Shown here one piece after another: positions 26,396 through 35,565 of a stretch of 64,000 nt of DNA. The notes under the pieces were generated by a model. The model was not told the origin of the DNA. It saw only the letters and a list, made by a program, of their open reading frames with translations, and did no database searches. The translations under genes and the position numbers were made by a program. Position 1 is the first letter of the stretch, and the number at the start of each line of letters is the position of its first letter. The stretch covers positions 267,580 through 331,579 of the forward strand of contig NZ_SMAJ01000004.1 in NCBI RefSeq assembly GCF_004346225.1, written 5' to 3'. This stretch comes from Paralcaligenes ureilyticus (lineage in GTDB: Bacteria > Pseudomonadota > Gammaproteobacteria > Burkholderiales > Burkholderiaceae_B).

Positions 26396-26636
26396 CTAGC
26401 CCCGCAGCGTGGCCGCTCAAGGTGGATCGGGCTCTGACGTGCACGGTTCTGGCTGCGCCAGAACTTCCCGCGGGCAGAGCCTGCTTCGGGGCGGCGTGCG
26501 AACTCGCGGGGCGAATAGCCCACTGGGCTATTCGCAAGCGTCCCGCTCAAACAGCGCACGCCTTGCATCCCCGAATCAGACCCTGCCCGCGGCGCGCCCG
26601 AATCGCCCGCCCCACCTTGAGCGACCACGCCGCTAG
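26396..26636 (-). repeat. Long structured repeat element, copy B (241 bp)
   Basis: It is bounded by CTAG on both sides. The outer arms are GCAGCGTGGCCGCTCAAGG (from 26404) and its partner ending at 26634. The second helix joins GGCAGAGCCTGCTTCGGGG with its partner ending CCCTGCC. The central hairpin is 26511-26535 (GCGAATAGCCCA/TGGGCTATTCGC). The side hairpin GTTCTGGC/GCCAGAAC is at 26446-26464. Of seven arm differences, five become G-U pairs if read on the minus strand, none on the plus strand. It fills the gap between rnb and the esterase gene; overlapping ORFs are composition artefacts. Confidence 0.85.
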
Positions 26637-26646
26637 ACTGGTGAAA

Positions 26647-26720
26647 ATGGCAGCCACGAGGGCTGCCCCTACACTCGCTGCAGGTACGTATTTTGTAGCG
26701 GCACCCCTTGTGGGTGCCAC
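26647..26720. repeat. BIME: REP pair beside long element copy B (26647 -, 26695 +)
   Basis: 26647-26672 (stem GGCAGCC/GGCTGCC) and 26695-26720 (stem GGCACCC/GGGTGCC) face each other across ACTCGCTGCAGGTACGTATTTT. The pair ends 18 bases from the stop of the esterase gene. Confidence 0.88.
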
Positions 26721-26738
26721 CGGTCATCGTAACTACCT

Positions 26739-27332
26739 TCAGGATGAACCCAGCGCAAAATCCAGCACCTCGGGCAGCCATTGCTCGAAATCGGCCATGC
26801 CGTGGTCGCTGCCTTCAATAATATGGCCGCGGCTGCCGGTGTACCAGTCGGCCATTTCGTGCCAGTCCAGCACTTCGTCGCCGGTGGCGGCCAGCAGAAA
26901 ATAGCGTTGCGGGTGTGCCGGGCGGCCTACGGCCATCTCGGCCAGCTCGTCGACGTAGGCCGGCAGGAAGATAAAGGGTTCGTCTGAATGAAAGAGCGTG
27001 TGTTCGCCTACCTGGGTGGCCAGATCGCGCGCGGCATACACCACGGGGTTGAGCAGTACGGCCCGGCATTTCCATTGTTCGGCCAGGCAGGTGGCGTAGT
27101 AGCCGCCCAGAGAGGACCCGATCAGGGTCAGGTCGTGGGCTACGTCCAGGCCTTGCTCGGCTTGCGCCTGCTCGATAATGTGGCGCACCTTTGCCAGGCT
27201 GCGTTCGGGGCTGGCCGGCAGTTGCGGGCAGACCCATTCGTGCGCCAGGCCGCGGCTTTGCAGGGCCTGCGCGACAAGCTGGGCCTTGAAGGATTTGGGG
27301 GAAGAACGGAAACCGTGCAGGTACAGAATCAT
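26739..27332 (-). CDS. YqiA/YcfP-family alpha/beta-hydrolase esterase
   Basis: 197 residues. MILYLHGFRSSPKSFKAQ at the start holds the oxyanion-hole HGF motif, LIGSSLGGYYATCLAEQ carries the nucleophilic serine (GxSxGG, about residue 74), and EVLDWHEM and GSDHGMADFEQ supply the catalytic Asp and His. YqiA-type proteins are small cytoplasmic esterases of unclear natural substrate. It follows mpl on the same strand with a 21-base gap, probably as the second gene of that unit. Confidence 0.9.
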   Translation of the reverse strand: MILYLHGFRSSPKSFKAQLVAQALQSRGLAHEWVCPQLPASPERSLAKVRHIIEQAQAEQGLDVAHDLTLIGSSLGGYYATCLAEQWKCRAVLLNPVVYAARDLATQVGEHTLFHSDEPFIFLPAYVDELAEMAVGRPAHPQRYFLLAATGDEVLDWHEMADWYTGSRGHIIEGSDHGMADFEQWLPEVLDFALGSS

Positions 27333-27353
27333 GGGGCGCCTCGCGCGGGGCCG

Positions 27354-28718
27354 CTATAAGCGGTCCAGGAGTTTTTGGTGGATGCCGCCGAACCCGCCGT
27401 TGCTCATGACCAGGATTGTATCGCCGGCCTGGGCGGCGGCGGCAATGGCGGCGATCATGGTGTCCAGATCGTCGTAAGCCTTGGCTCGTTCGCCCATGGA
27501 TGCGAAAACCTGCTTCGGGTCCCATCCCAAGGCATGCTTGCCGGCCGTGGCGCCAAAGCAGAATATCAGGTCGGCCGCCTGCAGCGCGGCGGGCAGCCTG
27601 GCGGCCATGGTGCCTAGCTTCATGGTGTTGGACCGCGGTTCGAGCACGGCCAGTATCCGTCCCGCACCGACTTGTTTGCGCAAGCCCTGGAGCGTTGTGG
27701 CAATGGCCGTGGGATGGTGGGCGAAATCATCATAAACGGCAACCTGCCTGACCGTGCCGCGCAATTCCATGCGGCGTTTGACCCCCGCAAAGGCGGATAA
27801 CGCCGCCAGGCCTTCCTGGGGGGGTACGCCGACATGCTCGGCCGCGGCCAAGGCGGCCAGGGCGTTCAAGCGGTTATGTTCGCCGCCGAGATTCCAGCCG
27901 ATGGCGCCCAGGGCCTGCCCGTTGTGAACCACGTCGAAATGGCCGTCGTCGGCGTCGGCCCTGACTACGGCTTGCCATGCCCCGTGGCCGCCGAAACGGA
28001 CCAGCGGCGTCCAGCAGCCGCGATCCAGCACGCGGTCGATGGCTTCGCTGCCATCGGGGGCAATAATGCGCCCTTGTGCGGGGATGGTGCGCACCAGATG
28101 ATGGAATTGGGTTTCTATGGCCTGCAGATCGGGGAAGATGTCGGCGTGATCGTATTCCAGGTTGTTCAGAATGGCGGTGCGAGGCCGGTAATGAACGAAT
28201 TTGGAGCGTTTGTCGAAAAACGCCGTGTCGTATTCGTCGGCTTCGATGACAAACAGCGATTGCCCCGGTTGATAGCGGGCCGACACTTTAAGATCGCGGG
28301 CGATGCCGCCGACGAGGAAGTTGGGCTCGCGCCCGGCGTGTTCCAGTATCCATGCCAGCATGGCGCTGGTGGTCGTTTTGCCGTGGGTGCCGGCGACGGC
28401 CAGGACATGCTGGCCGCGCAGGATATGCTCGCCCAGCCATTGCGGGCCGGACGTGTACGGCAGGCCCTGGTTCAGTATGGCTTCCATTAACGGATTGCCG
28501 CGCGTGACGACGTTGCCGATAATGAACAGGTCGGGCCGCAACTGGGCTTGCTCGGGCCCAAAGCCTTCAATAAGCTTGATGCCTTGTTCTTCAAGCTGTG
28601 TGCTCATGGGGGGGTAGACGCCCGCATCGCAGCCGGTGACTGTGTGGCCCGCCGCACGGGCGATCAGCGCCAGGCCGCCCATGAATGTGCCGCAAATGCC
28701 TAGAATATGTAGGTGCAT
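27354..28718 (-). CDS. mpl: UDP-N-acetylmuramate:L-Ala-gamma-D-Glu-meso-Dap ligase
   Basis: 454 residues. Mpl recycles the murein tripeptide by joining it directly to UDP-MurNAc. MHLHILGICGTFMGGLALIARA is the typical Mpl start, VAGTHGKTTTSAMLAWILEH is the ATP loop, and VIEADEYDTAFFDKRSKFVHY and DDFAHHPTAI are family signatures. ATG 28718 is chosen over an upstream frame because GGAG lies 8 bases before it and conservation begins there. It is divergent from the TlpA-like gene. Confidence 0.96.
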   Translation of the reverse strand: MHLHILGICGTFMGGLALIARAAGHTVTGCDAGVYPPMSTQLEEQGIKLIEGFGPEQAQLRPDLFIIGNVVTRGNPLMEAILNQGLPYTSGPQWLGEHILRGQHVLAVAGTHGKTTTSAMLAWILEHAGREPNFLVGGIARDLKVSARYQPGQSLFVIEADEYDTAFFDKRSKFVHYRPRTAILNNLEYDHADIFPDLQAIETQFHHLVRTIPAQGRIIAPDGSEAIDRVLDRGCWTPLVRFGGHGAWQAVVRADADDGHFDVVHNGQALGAIGWNLGGEHNRLNALAALAAAEHVGVPPQEGLAALSAFAGVKRRMELRGTVRQVAVYDDFAHHPTAIATTLQGLRKQVGAGRILAVLEPRSNTMKLGTMAARLPAALQAADLIFCFGATAGKHALGWDPKQVFASMGERAKAYDDLDTMIAAIAAAAQAGDTILVMSNGGFGGIHQKLLDRL

Positions 28719-28825
28719 AAAACTCTCCAGCGGCCATTGTAAAGGCAGCGCCGCGGGGCTGCTGCCCGCGGTTTGCGCGATGCTATGATTAGCCAACCGG
28801 CAATCACCACATAAATGGGATCATC

Positions 28826-29332
28826 ATGAAACGGCGAGCTTTTTTACGCCACGCAATGCTATGGGCGGGTGCTGCCTGTAGCGCTACGCCTTATTGGGCG
28901 CTGGCCGACGACTTCGGCTCTGTTGGCCTGTTTGACCGCAGCTTTCCCGATCCCGAGGGCGCGACGCACCCCATGTCGGGGTGGCTCGGCAAGCCCGTGG
29001 TGATGAATTTCTGGGCGACGTGGTGTCCGCCTTGTGTAAAAGAAATGCCCGATCTGGACGCTTTGCATAAAAAATACCCGACCGTGCAGTTTCTGGGAAT
29101 GGGTGTGGATACGGCCAGCAATATCCGCAGTTTTATCCAGAAAACCCGGGTTTCCTATCCTTTGCTGGTGGTGGGCCACGACGGCATACGGCTGATGCGC
29201 GATCTGGGCAACCAGGTAGGAGGGCTGCCCTTTACGGTGGTTTTCGACGCCAAAGGGCACGCGATCCATCGCGTTCTGGGCGAAATCAAGCCGGCCGAAT
29301 TCGAGCCGGTCGTACGAGGCCTGTCGGTCTAG
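28826..29332 (+). CDS. TlpA/ResA-like thiol-disulphide oxidoreductase
   Basis: 168 residues. The thioredoxin-like active site is NFWATWCPPCVKEMPDLD, with the redox pair CPPC (about residues 70-73), and the cis-proline loop is GGLPFTVVFDAKG. The N-terminus MKRRAFLRHAMLWAGAACSA followed by ALA is a signal peptide with a twin-arginine-like RRAFLR, so export could be by Tat rather than Sec. It acts in the periplasm, probably reducing apocytochrome or other disulphides. The partner is unknown. Confidence 0.92.
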   Translation: MKRRAFLRHAMLWAGAACSATPYWALADDFGSVGLFDRSFPDPEGATHPMSGWLGKPVVMNFWATWCPPCVKEMPDLDALHKKYPTVQFLGMGVDTASNIRSFIQKTRVSYPLLVVGHDGIRLMRDLGNQVGGLPFTVVFDAKGHAIHRVLGEIKPAEFEPVVRGLSV

Positions 29333-29451
29333 TTGTTCTCTCCGGCCCGGGTATGGCGATTTTGCAAGATTTTGCAAATCATGGGCGTTTAATGGACAAA
29401 TAGCGGTTTTTAGCGTAAAAAGCGTTCTATCGAATAAAGAGCTAATAGGCT

Positions 29452-29886
29452 ATGACGCAACAAATCCTGGTTTTGCACGGTCCCAACCTCAATTTGCTTG
29501 GAACGCGCGAACCCGAGGTCTATGGGCGGCAGACGCTGGGCGACATTAACGCCAATCTGCAGCAAATCGCCGCCCAGGCGGGGGCGGTGTGCAGTGTGTT
29601 CCAAAGCAATCATGAAGGCGAGCTGGTCGATCGCATTCAGAAGGCCGGCGGAGACAAAGTCGATTTCATTATTATCAATGCGGCGGCGTACACTCACACC
29701 AGCGTCGCCTTGCGAGATGCCCTGGCGGCCGTGGCGATTCCATTTGTCGAAGTGCATTTGTCCAATGTTTATAAGCGCGAATCGTTTCGCCATCATTCCT
29801 ATTTATCCGATACGGCGCGGGCGGTGGTAGCGGGGTTGGGCGCGTTTGGCTACGAGGCGGCATTGCGCTACGCCCTAAGCAGCTAG
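29452..29886 (+). CDS. aroQ: 3-dehydroquinate dehydratase, type II
   Basis: 144 residues, the normal length. It dehydrates 3-dehydroquinate to 3-dehydroshikimate. [21 protein letters not shown] carries the catalytic tyrosine (about residue 24), NPAAYTHTS-like [17 protein letters not shown] and [22 protein letters not shown] hold the substrate-binding and catalytic His. In many proteobacteria aroQ sits just before accBC, as here (91-base gap). Confidence 0.97.
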   Translation: MTQQILVLHGPNLNLLGTREPEVYGRQTLGDINANLQQIAAQAGAVCSVFQSNHEGELVDRIQKAGGDKVDFIIINAAAYTHTSVALRDALAAVAIPFVEVHLSNVYKRESFRHHSYLSDTARAVVAGLGAFGYEAALRYALSS

Positions 29887-29977
29887 GAGCTGTCCGGCGC
29901 GGGCGGCCTGTTTTTTTACTTATTCAACGTTTGCTTTCGCAGTTTTATTGCGTGAAGCCATGTCATGGGAAGTTTGT

Positions 29978-30421
29978 ATGGACCTGAGAAAACTGAAAAC
30001 CCTGATCGACCTGGTGGCCGAATCAGGCATCGCCGAGTTGGAGATTACCGAAGGCGAGGGCAAGGTCAGAATTGTTAAATTTTCGCAAACCTTGCAGCCG
30101 GTGCCCATGAGCTATGCGGCGCCCGCCGCGCCTGTGGCGGCCGCTGCGGCTGCCGCAACGGCGGCCCCGGTGCCGGCCGTGCCCGCCGGGCATCAGGTCA
30201 AGGCGCCGATGGTGGGGACGTTCTACCGTTCACCCACCCCGGGCGCATCGCCGTTTGTAGAGCTGGGGCAGAGCGTCAAAGAGGGCGAGCCCTTGTGCAT
30301 TATCGAAGCCATGAAGCTTTTGAACGAGATCGAGGCCGACAAATCGGGCGTGATCACCGAAATCCTGGTTGAAAACGGCGAACCCGTTGAATATGGTCAA
30401 CCCCTGTTTGTAATTGGCTGA
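29978..30421 (+). CDS. accB: Biotin carboxyl carrier protein of acetyl-CoA carboxylase
   Basis: 147 residues. An N-terminal helix domain ([20 protein letters not shown]) is followed by an Ala/Pro linker (about residues 45-70) and the biotinyl domain, with the biotinylated lysine in the motif [15 protein letters not shown] and the BCCP 'thumb' [17 protein letters not shown]. It carries CO2 on biotin from AccC to AccA/AccD for fatty-acid synthesis. ATG 29978 follows from the standard N-terminus. accC starts 4 bases after the stop. Confidence 0.97.
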   Translation: MDLRKLKTLIDLVAESGIAELEITEGEGKVRIVKFSQTLQPVPMSYAAPAAPVAAAAAAATAAPVPAVPAGHQVKAPMVGTFYRSPTPGASPFVELGQSVKEGEPLCIIEAMKLLNEIEADKSGVITEILVENGEPVEYGQPLFVIG

Positions 30422-30425
30422 ACCG

Positions 30426-31772
30426 ATGTTTGAAAAAATTCTTATTGCCAATCGCGGCGAAATTGCCTTGCGCATACAGCGCGCCTGCCGTGAACTGGGC
30501 GTTAAAACAGTGGTGGTGCATTCCGAGGCCGATCGCGACGCGATGTATGTGCACCTGGCCGACGAGTCGGTATGCATAGGCCCGCCGGCTGCCCGGGACA
30601 GCTACCTGAACATGCCTGCCCTGATCTCCGCGGCCGAAGTCACCGATGCCGAGGCGATTCATCCGGGCTACGGGTTTTTGGCCGAAAACGCCGATTTTGC
30701 CGATCGGGTTGAAAAAAGCGGCTTTGTTTTCATCGGCCCCAGCCCAGCGTCGATACGCCTGATGGGCGACAAGGTCAGCGCCAAGCACGCCATGATCGAG
30801 GCCGGCGTACCGGTCGTGCCGGGGTCGGCGGGCGCCTTGCCCGACGATCCGCAGGAAGTTTTGCGCATTGGGCGCGAGGTGGGCTACCCGGTCATTATCA
30901 AGGCCTCGGGGGGCGGCGGCGGGCGCGGCATGCGGGTGGTGTACACCGAAGCGGCCTTGCTCAACGCCGTGACGATGACGCGCGCCGAAGCGGGCGCCGC
31001 GTTCAACAACCCGGAAGTCTATATGGAGAAGTTCCTCGAGAACCCGCGCCATATCGAAATCCAGGTACTGGCCGATGGCGGGCGTAATTCGATCTGGCTG
31101 GGCGAGCGCGATTGTTCCATGCAGCGGCGCCACCAGAAGGTGATCGAGGAAGCGCCGGCGCCAGGCATTCCGCGGCGGCTCATCGAACGGATCGGCGAGC
31201 GTTGCGCCGAGGCCTGCCGCAAGATCGGCTATCGCAGCGCCGGGACGTTCGAGTTTCTATTTGAGAATGACGAGTTCTATTTCATTGAAATGAACACCCG
31301 GATCCAGGTCGAGCACACCGTAACGGAAATGATTACCGGGGTCGATCTGGTGCAGCAGCAGATCCGGATTGCCGCCGGCGAGAAATTCCTTTTGCGCCAG
31401 CGCGATATCCAGATTCGTGGGCATGCCGTCGAGTGCCGCATCAATGCGGAAGATCCGTTCAAGTTCACCCCCAGTCCGGGGCGCATTACCAATTGGCATG
31501 TGCCCGGCGGCCCCGGCGTACGCATGGATTCTCATGTGTTCACCGATTATGTCGTGCCGCCCAATTACGACTCGATGATCGCCAAGCTGATCACCTATGG
31601 CGATACGCGCGAACAAGCTATTGCACGAATGGAAATTGCCCTGTCGGAAATGGTGGTGGAAGGCATACGCACCAATATCCCCTTGCATCGCGAGTTGATG
31701 CAGGATGCGCACTTTCGCGAAGGCGGCACCAGCATCCATTTTCTTGAGCACAAGCTAGCGCAGCGTCCTTAA
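30426..31772 (+). CDS. accC: Biotin carboxylase subunit of acetyl-CoA carboxylase
   Basis: 448 residues. An ATP-grasp enzyme that carboxylates biotin on AccB. Landmarks: [36 protein letters not shown], the glycine loop [33 protein letters not shown], and [19 protein letters not shown] with catalytic residues. The start is 30426, 4 bases after the accB stop. The C-terminal [12 protein letters not shown] is also typical. Confidence 0.97.
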   Translation: MFEKILIANRGEIALRIQRACRELGVKTVVVHSEADRDAMYVHLADESVCIGPPAARDSYLNMPALISAAEVTDAEAIHPGYGFLAENADFADRVEKSGFVFIGPSPASIRLMGDKVSAKHAMIEAGVPVVPGSAGALPDDPQEVLRIGREVGYPVIIKASGGGGGRGMRVVYTEAALLNAVTMTRAEAGAAFNNPEVYMEKFLENPRHIEIQVLADGGRNSIWLGERDCSMQRRHQKVIEEAPAPGIPRRLIERIGERCAEACRKIGYRSAGTFEFLFENDEFYFIEMNTRIQVEHTVTEMITGVDLVQQQIRIAAGEKFLLRQRDIQIRGHAVECRINAEDPFKFTPSPGRITNWHVPGGPGVRMDSHVFTDYVVPPNYDSMIAKLITYGDTREQAIARMEIALSEMVVEGIRTNIPLHRELMQDAHFREGGTSIHFLEHKLAQRP

Positions 31773-31841
31773 GCCCTGTGTCACAGCCTTCGGCGCTGCG
31801 TGGCCGAGCCGGGGCGCGCCCGGGTTTTTACTGGAATTATT

Positions 31842-32765
31842 ATGCGTGAACTCGTCCTAAGCTGCCGGGAAGACCAGGCCGAGGCGCTGTCGGACGCCTT
31901 GCTCGAGGCGGGCGTCCTGTCGGTTTCCGTGGAAGACGCCGATAGCGATACCGATGCCGAGCAGCCCTTGTTTGGCGAGCCGGGCCTGGAACCCGAGATT
32001 CAGGCATGGCGGCGCAATCGCGTTGTCGCCCTGTTGCCCGATGGCGCCGATCCGCAGCAAATTCTGGAGCAGGTGGCGGCGGCGTTAAGCGACCCCGTGG
32101 CGCCCGGCTGGCTGGTGCGCGAGGTGCCTGATGCCGATTGGGTGCGGCTCACGCAGGCGCAGTTCGGACCGATTAAAATTGGCGAACGCATCTGGATTGT
32201 GCCCAGCTGGCATCGGGACGACCCCGGCGTGCCGCCCTCCGGCCCACGGGCCGCCGCGGGCGACGGGCCGATTCATATCGAGCTCGATCCGGGGCTGGCG
32301 TTTGGCACGGGCAGTCATCCCACGACGCATCTTTGTCTGGAATGGCTGACCGAGCACGTGCGGGGTGGCGAAACGTTGCTGGATTACGGTTGCGGCTCGG
32401 GCATTTTGGCGATTGCCGCCCGGCTGTTGGGGGCGGGCCGCTGCTGGGCGGTCGATATCGACGAGCAGGCGGTGGACTCTACCCGCTACAATGCCCAAGT
32501 CAACCAGGTTGTGCTGGAGGCCATGCTGCCCGATGCGCTGGCCGCCGGGCAGACTGAGCTGGTGGTGGCGAATATATTGTCCAACCCTTTGAAGGTGCTG
32601 GCGCCCATGTTGTCCAATCGGGTGGCGCCGGGCGGCCGGCTGGCCCTGTCGGGTGTTCTGGAGAGGCAGGCCGATGAGGTGGCCCAGGCCTATGCGCCGT
32701 GGTTGGCCCTGCGCGTATGGCGTGCGCGCGACGGGTGGGTGTGTTTGCACGGACGCCGCAATTAA
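31842..32765 (+). CDS. prmA: Ribosomal protein L11 methyltransferase
   Basis: 307 residues. It trimethylates ribosomal protein L11 using S-adenosylmethionine. An N-terminal substrate-recognition domain (VLSCREDQAEALSDALLEAG) is followed by the methyltransferase core: GLAFGTGSHPTTHLCLEWL, LLDYGCGSGILAIAA (motif I), AVDIDEQAV and LVVANILSNPL. Start codon 31842 gives the usual N-terminus; the 69-base gap from accC holds no obvious terminator, so co-transcription is possible. Confidence 0.96.
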   Translation: MRELVLSCREDQAEALSDALLEAGVLSVSVEDADSDTDAEQPLFGEPGLEPEIQAWRRNRVVALLPDGADPQQILEQVAAALSDPVAPGWLVREVPDADWVRLTQAQFGPIKIGERIWIVPSWHRDDPGVPPSGPRAAAGDGPIHIELDPGLAFGTGSHPTTHLCLEWLTEHVRGGETLLDYGCGSGILAIAARLLGAGRCWAVDIDEQAVDSTRYNAQVNQVVLEAMLPDALAAGQTELVVANILSNPLKVLAPMLSNRVAPGGRLALSGVLERQADEVAQAYAPWLALRVWRARDGWVCLHGRRN

Positions 32766-32781
32766 CGAATGATTTCCGTTT

Positions 32782-33813
32782 ATGGATTTAAATACGCAAT
32801 GCCCTCGATGTGGCACAGTATTCGCAGCTAGCCTCGAGCAGTTGCAACTGCGCAAAGGCTATATCCGCTGCACCCATTGTGCGTATATTTTCGATGGCTT
32901 CGAATCCGCCGTGGCAGGCGATGCGCCAGTTGCCGAGGCGCCACCCGCCGCGCCGGCTGCTCCGTTTACATCGGGCGTCAGGCCCAGCGTCGTGCGCCAG
33001 CGTTCGGCCTCCGACCCTCGCGGCACTGCCCCAGCCGCCTATGTGCCGGTTGAGCCCGAGGGCGCGCGCCCGCCCGCAACACCCGCCTTTACGATCTCGT
33101 CGGCACGCTCTGCGCCGCGCAGCACGCGCACCGAACCCGTTGTGGAGATGCCCGAGCCCGCGGGCGCCGCGCAGGATTCGCGGCCGGAATCGTTTTATAT
33201 CGATGGTCCTGCCAGCCCTCCCGAATCGTCCGCCATTTATGTCGACCCGATTGCCGGTGGAGAGCGCGCCTCGCCTCGTTTGCCGGAATTTCTGGATAGC
33301 CGTTACGAGCGCCGCGCGGGCTTTGCCCGGGTGTTTTGGGGTGCCTTGCTGGTGATTGGCTTGGCGCTTTTGGCCGCGCAACTGGTTTATGTCTACAGGG
33401 CGCAAATTGCCGCCCAGGCGCCCGTTTTCCGCCCGATCCTCACCGAGGCGTGCGTGCCGCTTAAATGCGATGTGCCTTATCCGCGGCACATTCTGCGTAT
33501 TGCCATCATGAATTCGTCGTTGCGCACCGTGACCAATGGCGCCAATGCCAACCCGGATGTCAGCCAGATGATGCTGCAGGTCACTTTGCGCAATACGTAC
33601 GACAAGCCCCAGGAGTGGCCCACCCTGACGCTGGATTTGATGAATTTTTCGGGTGTGCTCGTGGCGAAAAAAAATATCCCCCCGCAAGACTACCTGACGC
33701 CCGAAGCCTTGAAAGGGCCGTTTGCCGCGGGCAGTGAAATTGTGGTGGCTGTGCCGGTAAGCGTGACCGGATTCAAGATTAATGGTTTTCAACTAGGTAA
33801 GTTTTTTCCTTAA
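32782..33813 (+). CDS. Zinc-ribbon and DUF3426 membrane protein
   Basis: 343 residues. The N-terminal zinc ribbon of the MJ0042 type has two Cys pairs (TQCPRCGTVF and RCTHCAYIF). A long Pro/Ala-rich linker (about residues 50-165) follows, then one membrane segment (GALLVIGLALLAAQLVYVY) and a C-terminal DUF3426 domain with ILRIAIMNSSLRTV and LRNTYDKPQEWPTLTLDLMN. The topology puts the ribbon in the cytoplasm and the DUF outside. The function is unknown. It follows prmA by 16 bases, the usual betaproteobacterial arrangement. Confidence 0.9.
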   Translation: MDLNTQCPRCGTVFAASLEQLQLRKGYIRCTHCAYIFDGFESAVAGDAPVAEAPPAAPAAPFTSGVRPSVVRQRSASDPRGTAPAAYVPVEPEGARPPATPAFTISSARSAPRSTRTEPVVEMPEPAGAAQDSRPESFYIDGPASPPESSAIYVDPIAGGERASPRLPEFLDSRYERRAGFARVFWGALLVIGLALLAAQLVYVYRAQIAAQAPVFRPILTEACVPLKCDVPYPRHILRIAIMNSSLRTVTNGANANPDVSQMMLQVTLRNTYDKPQEWPTLTLDLMNFSGVLVAKKNIPPQDYLTPEALKGPFAAGSEIVVAVPVSVTGFKINGFQLGKFFP

Positions 33814-33822
33814 AGGATTGGA

Positions 33823-34773
33823 ATGTCTGCAACGGTATTAGTGTGTGGTTCGGTTGCCTTCGATACGATTGCCGTGTTCGAAGGGCGTTTTAAAGAGCAT
33901 ATTCTGGCCGATAGCATACAGTCGCTGAGCGTCTCTTTCTTCGTTCCGTCCATGCGCAAGGAATATGGTGGTTGCGCCGGGAATATCGCTTACAACCTGA
34001 ACCTGCTGGGAGGCCATCCGGTGCCGGTGGGCACCGTGGGCGGCGATGCGCTCGATTACCTGGCCCATATGAAAACCCTGGGCATAGACACGAGCCGGAT
34101 CCGCGTCATTGCCGACATGTTTACGCCGCAGTGTTTCATTACGACCGATCTGGATAATAATCAGATCGCGTCGTTTCACCCCGGCGCCATGACGCGTTCG
34201 GCCGAGAACGATCTGACCGGCGTGCCCGCTGCCTGGGGCATTGTGGCGCCCGATGCCAAAGAGGGGATGTTTGCGCACGCCCGGCGTTTGCATGCCGGCG
34301 GCATTCCGTTTGTTTTCGATCTGGGCCAGGCCATGCCCTTGTTTTCCGGCGATGATATCAACGAGATGCTCACTCTGGCGCGGATTCTCACGGCCAACGA
34401 TTACGAGGCTGGTATTGTCGAGCAACGGACCGGGCGCAGCATGCAAGAGATTGCGCAGTCCCTGCAGGCTGTTGTCGTCACGCGTGGCGCCCAGGGCGCC
34501 ACTTTGTACACCCAGGGCCGTAAAACGACGATTGAACCCGTCAAGGTCGAAACCATTGTCGACCCCACCGGCTGCGGCGACGCGCATCGCGCGGGCCTGC
34601 TGTTCGGTTTGACGCAAGAGTGGGATCTGGTCGACGCCTGCCGTCTGGCCAATGTGATGGGTGCGTTCAAGATTGGATCGCGCGGGCCGCAAAACCATCG
34701 TCCCAGCCGCAGCGAAATCAGCGGCTCTCTGAAACAACATTATGGCTTGACTCTGCTGGATCAAGCCGTGTAA
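33823..34773 (+). CDS. PfkB-family carbohydrate/nucleoside kinase (adenosine kinase-like)
   Basis: 316 residues of the ribokinase superfamily. MSATVLVCGSVAFDTIAVFEG begins the substrate domain, YGGCAGNIAYNLNLLGG is PfkB signature 1, and DPTGCGDAHRAGLLFG is signature 2, with the catalytic Asp. The usual GAGDAF is GCGDAH here. FHPGAMTRS and TANDYEAGIV resemble bacterial adenosine/ribokinase-like enzymes. The substrate is not certain. Nine bases separate it from the DUF3426 gene, so it is in the same operon. Confidence 0.9.
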   Translation: MSATVLVCGSVAFDTIAVFEGRFKEHILADSIQSLSVSFFVPSMRKEYGGCAGNIAYNLNLLGGHPVPVGTVGGDALDYLAHMKTLGIDTSRIRVIADMFTPQCFITTDLDNNQIASFHPGAMTRSAENDLTGVPAAWGIVAPDAKEGMFAHARRLHAGGIPFVFDLGQAMPLFSGDDINEMLTLARILTANDYEAGIVEQRTGRSMQEIAQSLQAVVVTRGAQGATLYTQGRKTTIEPVKVETIVDPTGCGDAHRAGLLFGLTQEWDLVDACRLANVMGAFKIGSRGPQNHRPSRSEISGSLKQHYGLTLLDQAV

Positions 34774-34963
34774 CGTCCCTGTATTGCTCTGTTACGCAAT
34801 CCGTCCATCGCTGGTTGGGTGAAAAACAAAGCTTTGGTTTTGGATTGTTTCAGGGATCTTTGCGCAGGGCTGTTTCTTGCCTCGAGGTTTGGTTATTGTT
34901 CACAGCGCTTCGGGCACCGGAGCAATGCCGCCCGTCGATGGCGGCTTCCAGGGAGTTTGTTTC

Positions 34964-35491
34964 ATGAATTCAATTTATTCCTCGTCGCTTCGTGTGCGCA
35001 GCTATCGCCTGATGTGTGCGGCGGCTCTTGCAGGGTCGCTCGCGCTGCTGTCGGGTTGCGCCAACGATAGTGCGTCCAGCTCGGTCTATAGCTACGGCCA
35101 GGCCCAGCGTGAACAGATCGTGCGCAACGGCACGGTGGAATCGATACGCCCCGTCACCATCCAGCAGGGGAACTCGGGGGTAGGGATGGTGGCCGGCGGC
35201 GTGTTGGGTAGCGTAGCGGGTAGCGCCATTGGCGGCGGAGGCCGACGCTGGGGCGGAGGCTGGGGTGGAGGCAGTGCGCTGGGCGCTGTAGGCGGGGCCT
35301 TGGTAGGCGGCCTGATCGGCAACGCGATTGAGAATCAGACGGGTAAAACGCAGGGGCTTGAAATTACGGTGCGCTTGGATAACGGCGAAACCCGAGTTGT
35401 CGCTCAAGGTGCCGATACGTACCTGGCACCCGGCCAGCGCGTGCGCATGATCAGCGGCAACGGGCCTACGCGTGTCGTGCCTATGCAATAG
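34964..35491 (+). CDS. Glycine-zipper outer-membrane lipoprotein (SlyB/17-kDa antigen-like)
   Basis: 175 residues. The signal peptide ends in a lipobox, ALLSGC (Cys about 32), for lipid attachment. A glycine-zipper 2TM region follows (GVGMVAGGVLGSVAGSAIGG and ALGAVGGALVGGLIGNAIE), split by a Gly/Trp/Arg-rich insert GGGGRRWGGGWGGG that ordinary SlyB-like proteins do not have. The C-terminal half (GLEITVRLDNGETRVVAQ) is typical. ATG 34964 has GGGAG upstream; longer frames lack the signal sequence. A 6-bp hairpin (GCCGCC/GGCGGC, 34927-34945) is in the leader. Confidence 0.9.
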   Translation: MNSIYSSSLRVRSYRLMCAAALAGSLALLSGCANDSASSSVYSYGQAQREQIVRNGTVESIRPVTIQQGNSGVGMVAGGVLGSVAGSAIGGGGRRWGGGWGGGSALGAVGGALVGGLIGNAIENQTGKTQGLEITVRLDNGETRVVAQGADTYLAPGQRVRMISGNGPTRVVPMQ

Positions 35492-35517
35492 GTAGTGCCA
35501 CCCCTTGTGGGTGGCAT
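35492..35517 (+). repeat. REP attached to long element copy C
   Basis: Stem GCCACCC/GGGTGGC, beginning right at the lipoprotein gene's stop codon (GTAG shares bases with the stop region). It is joined to long element C through a spacer shared with copies A and D. Confidence 0.9.
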
Positions 35518-35565
35518 TCGCTGCACGTGGCATTTTTTCGTATTAACCCTATCCGCTAAAACCTT

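Noticed and set aside
26383..26781. Open frames of 60-130 codons across the long repeats (also 19574-19930, 35609-35815, 63677-64000)
   Set aside because: They run through inverted repeats, exist on both strands at once, lack ribosome sites and read as Arg/Pro/Ser-rich text that follows the palindrome. The changes between copies keep base pairing, not protein sequence.
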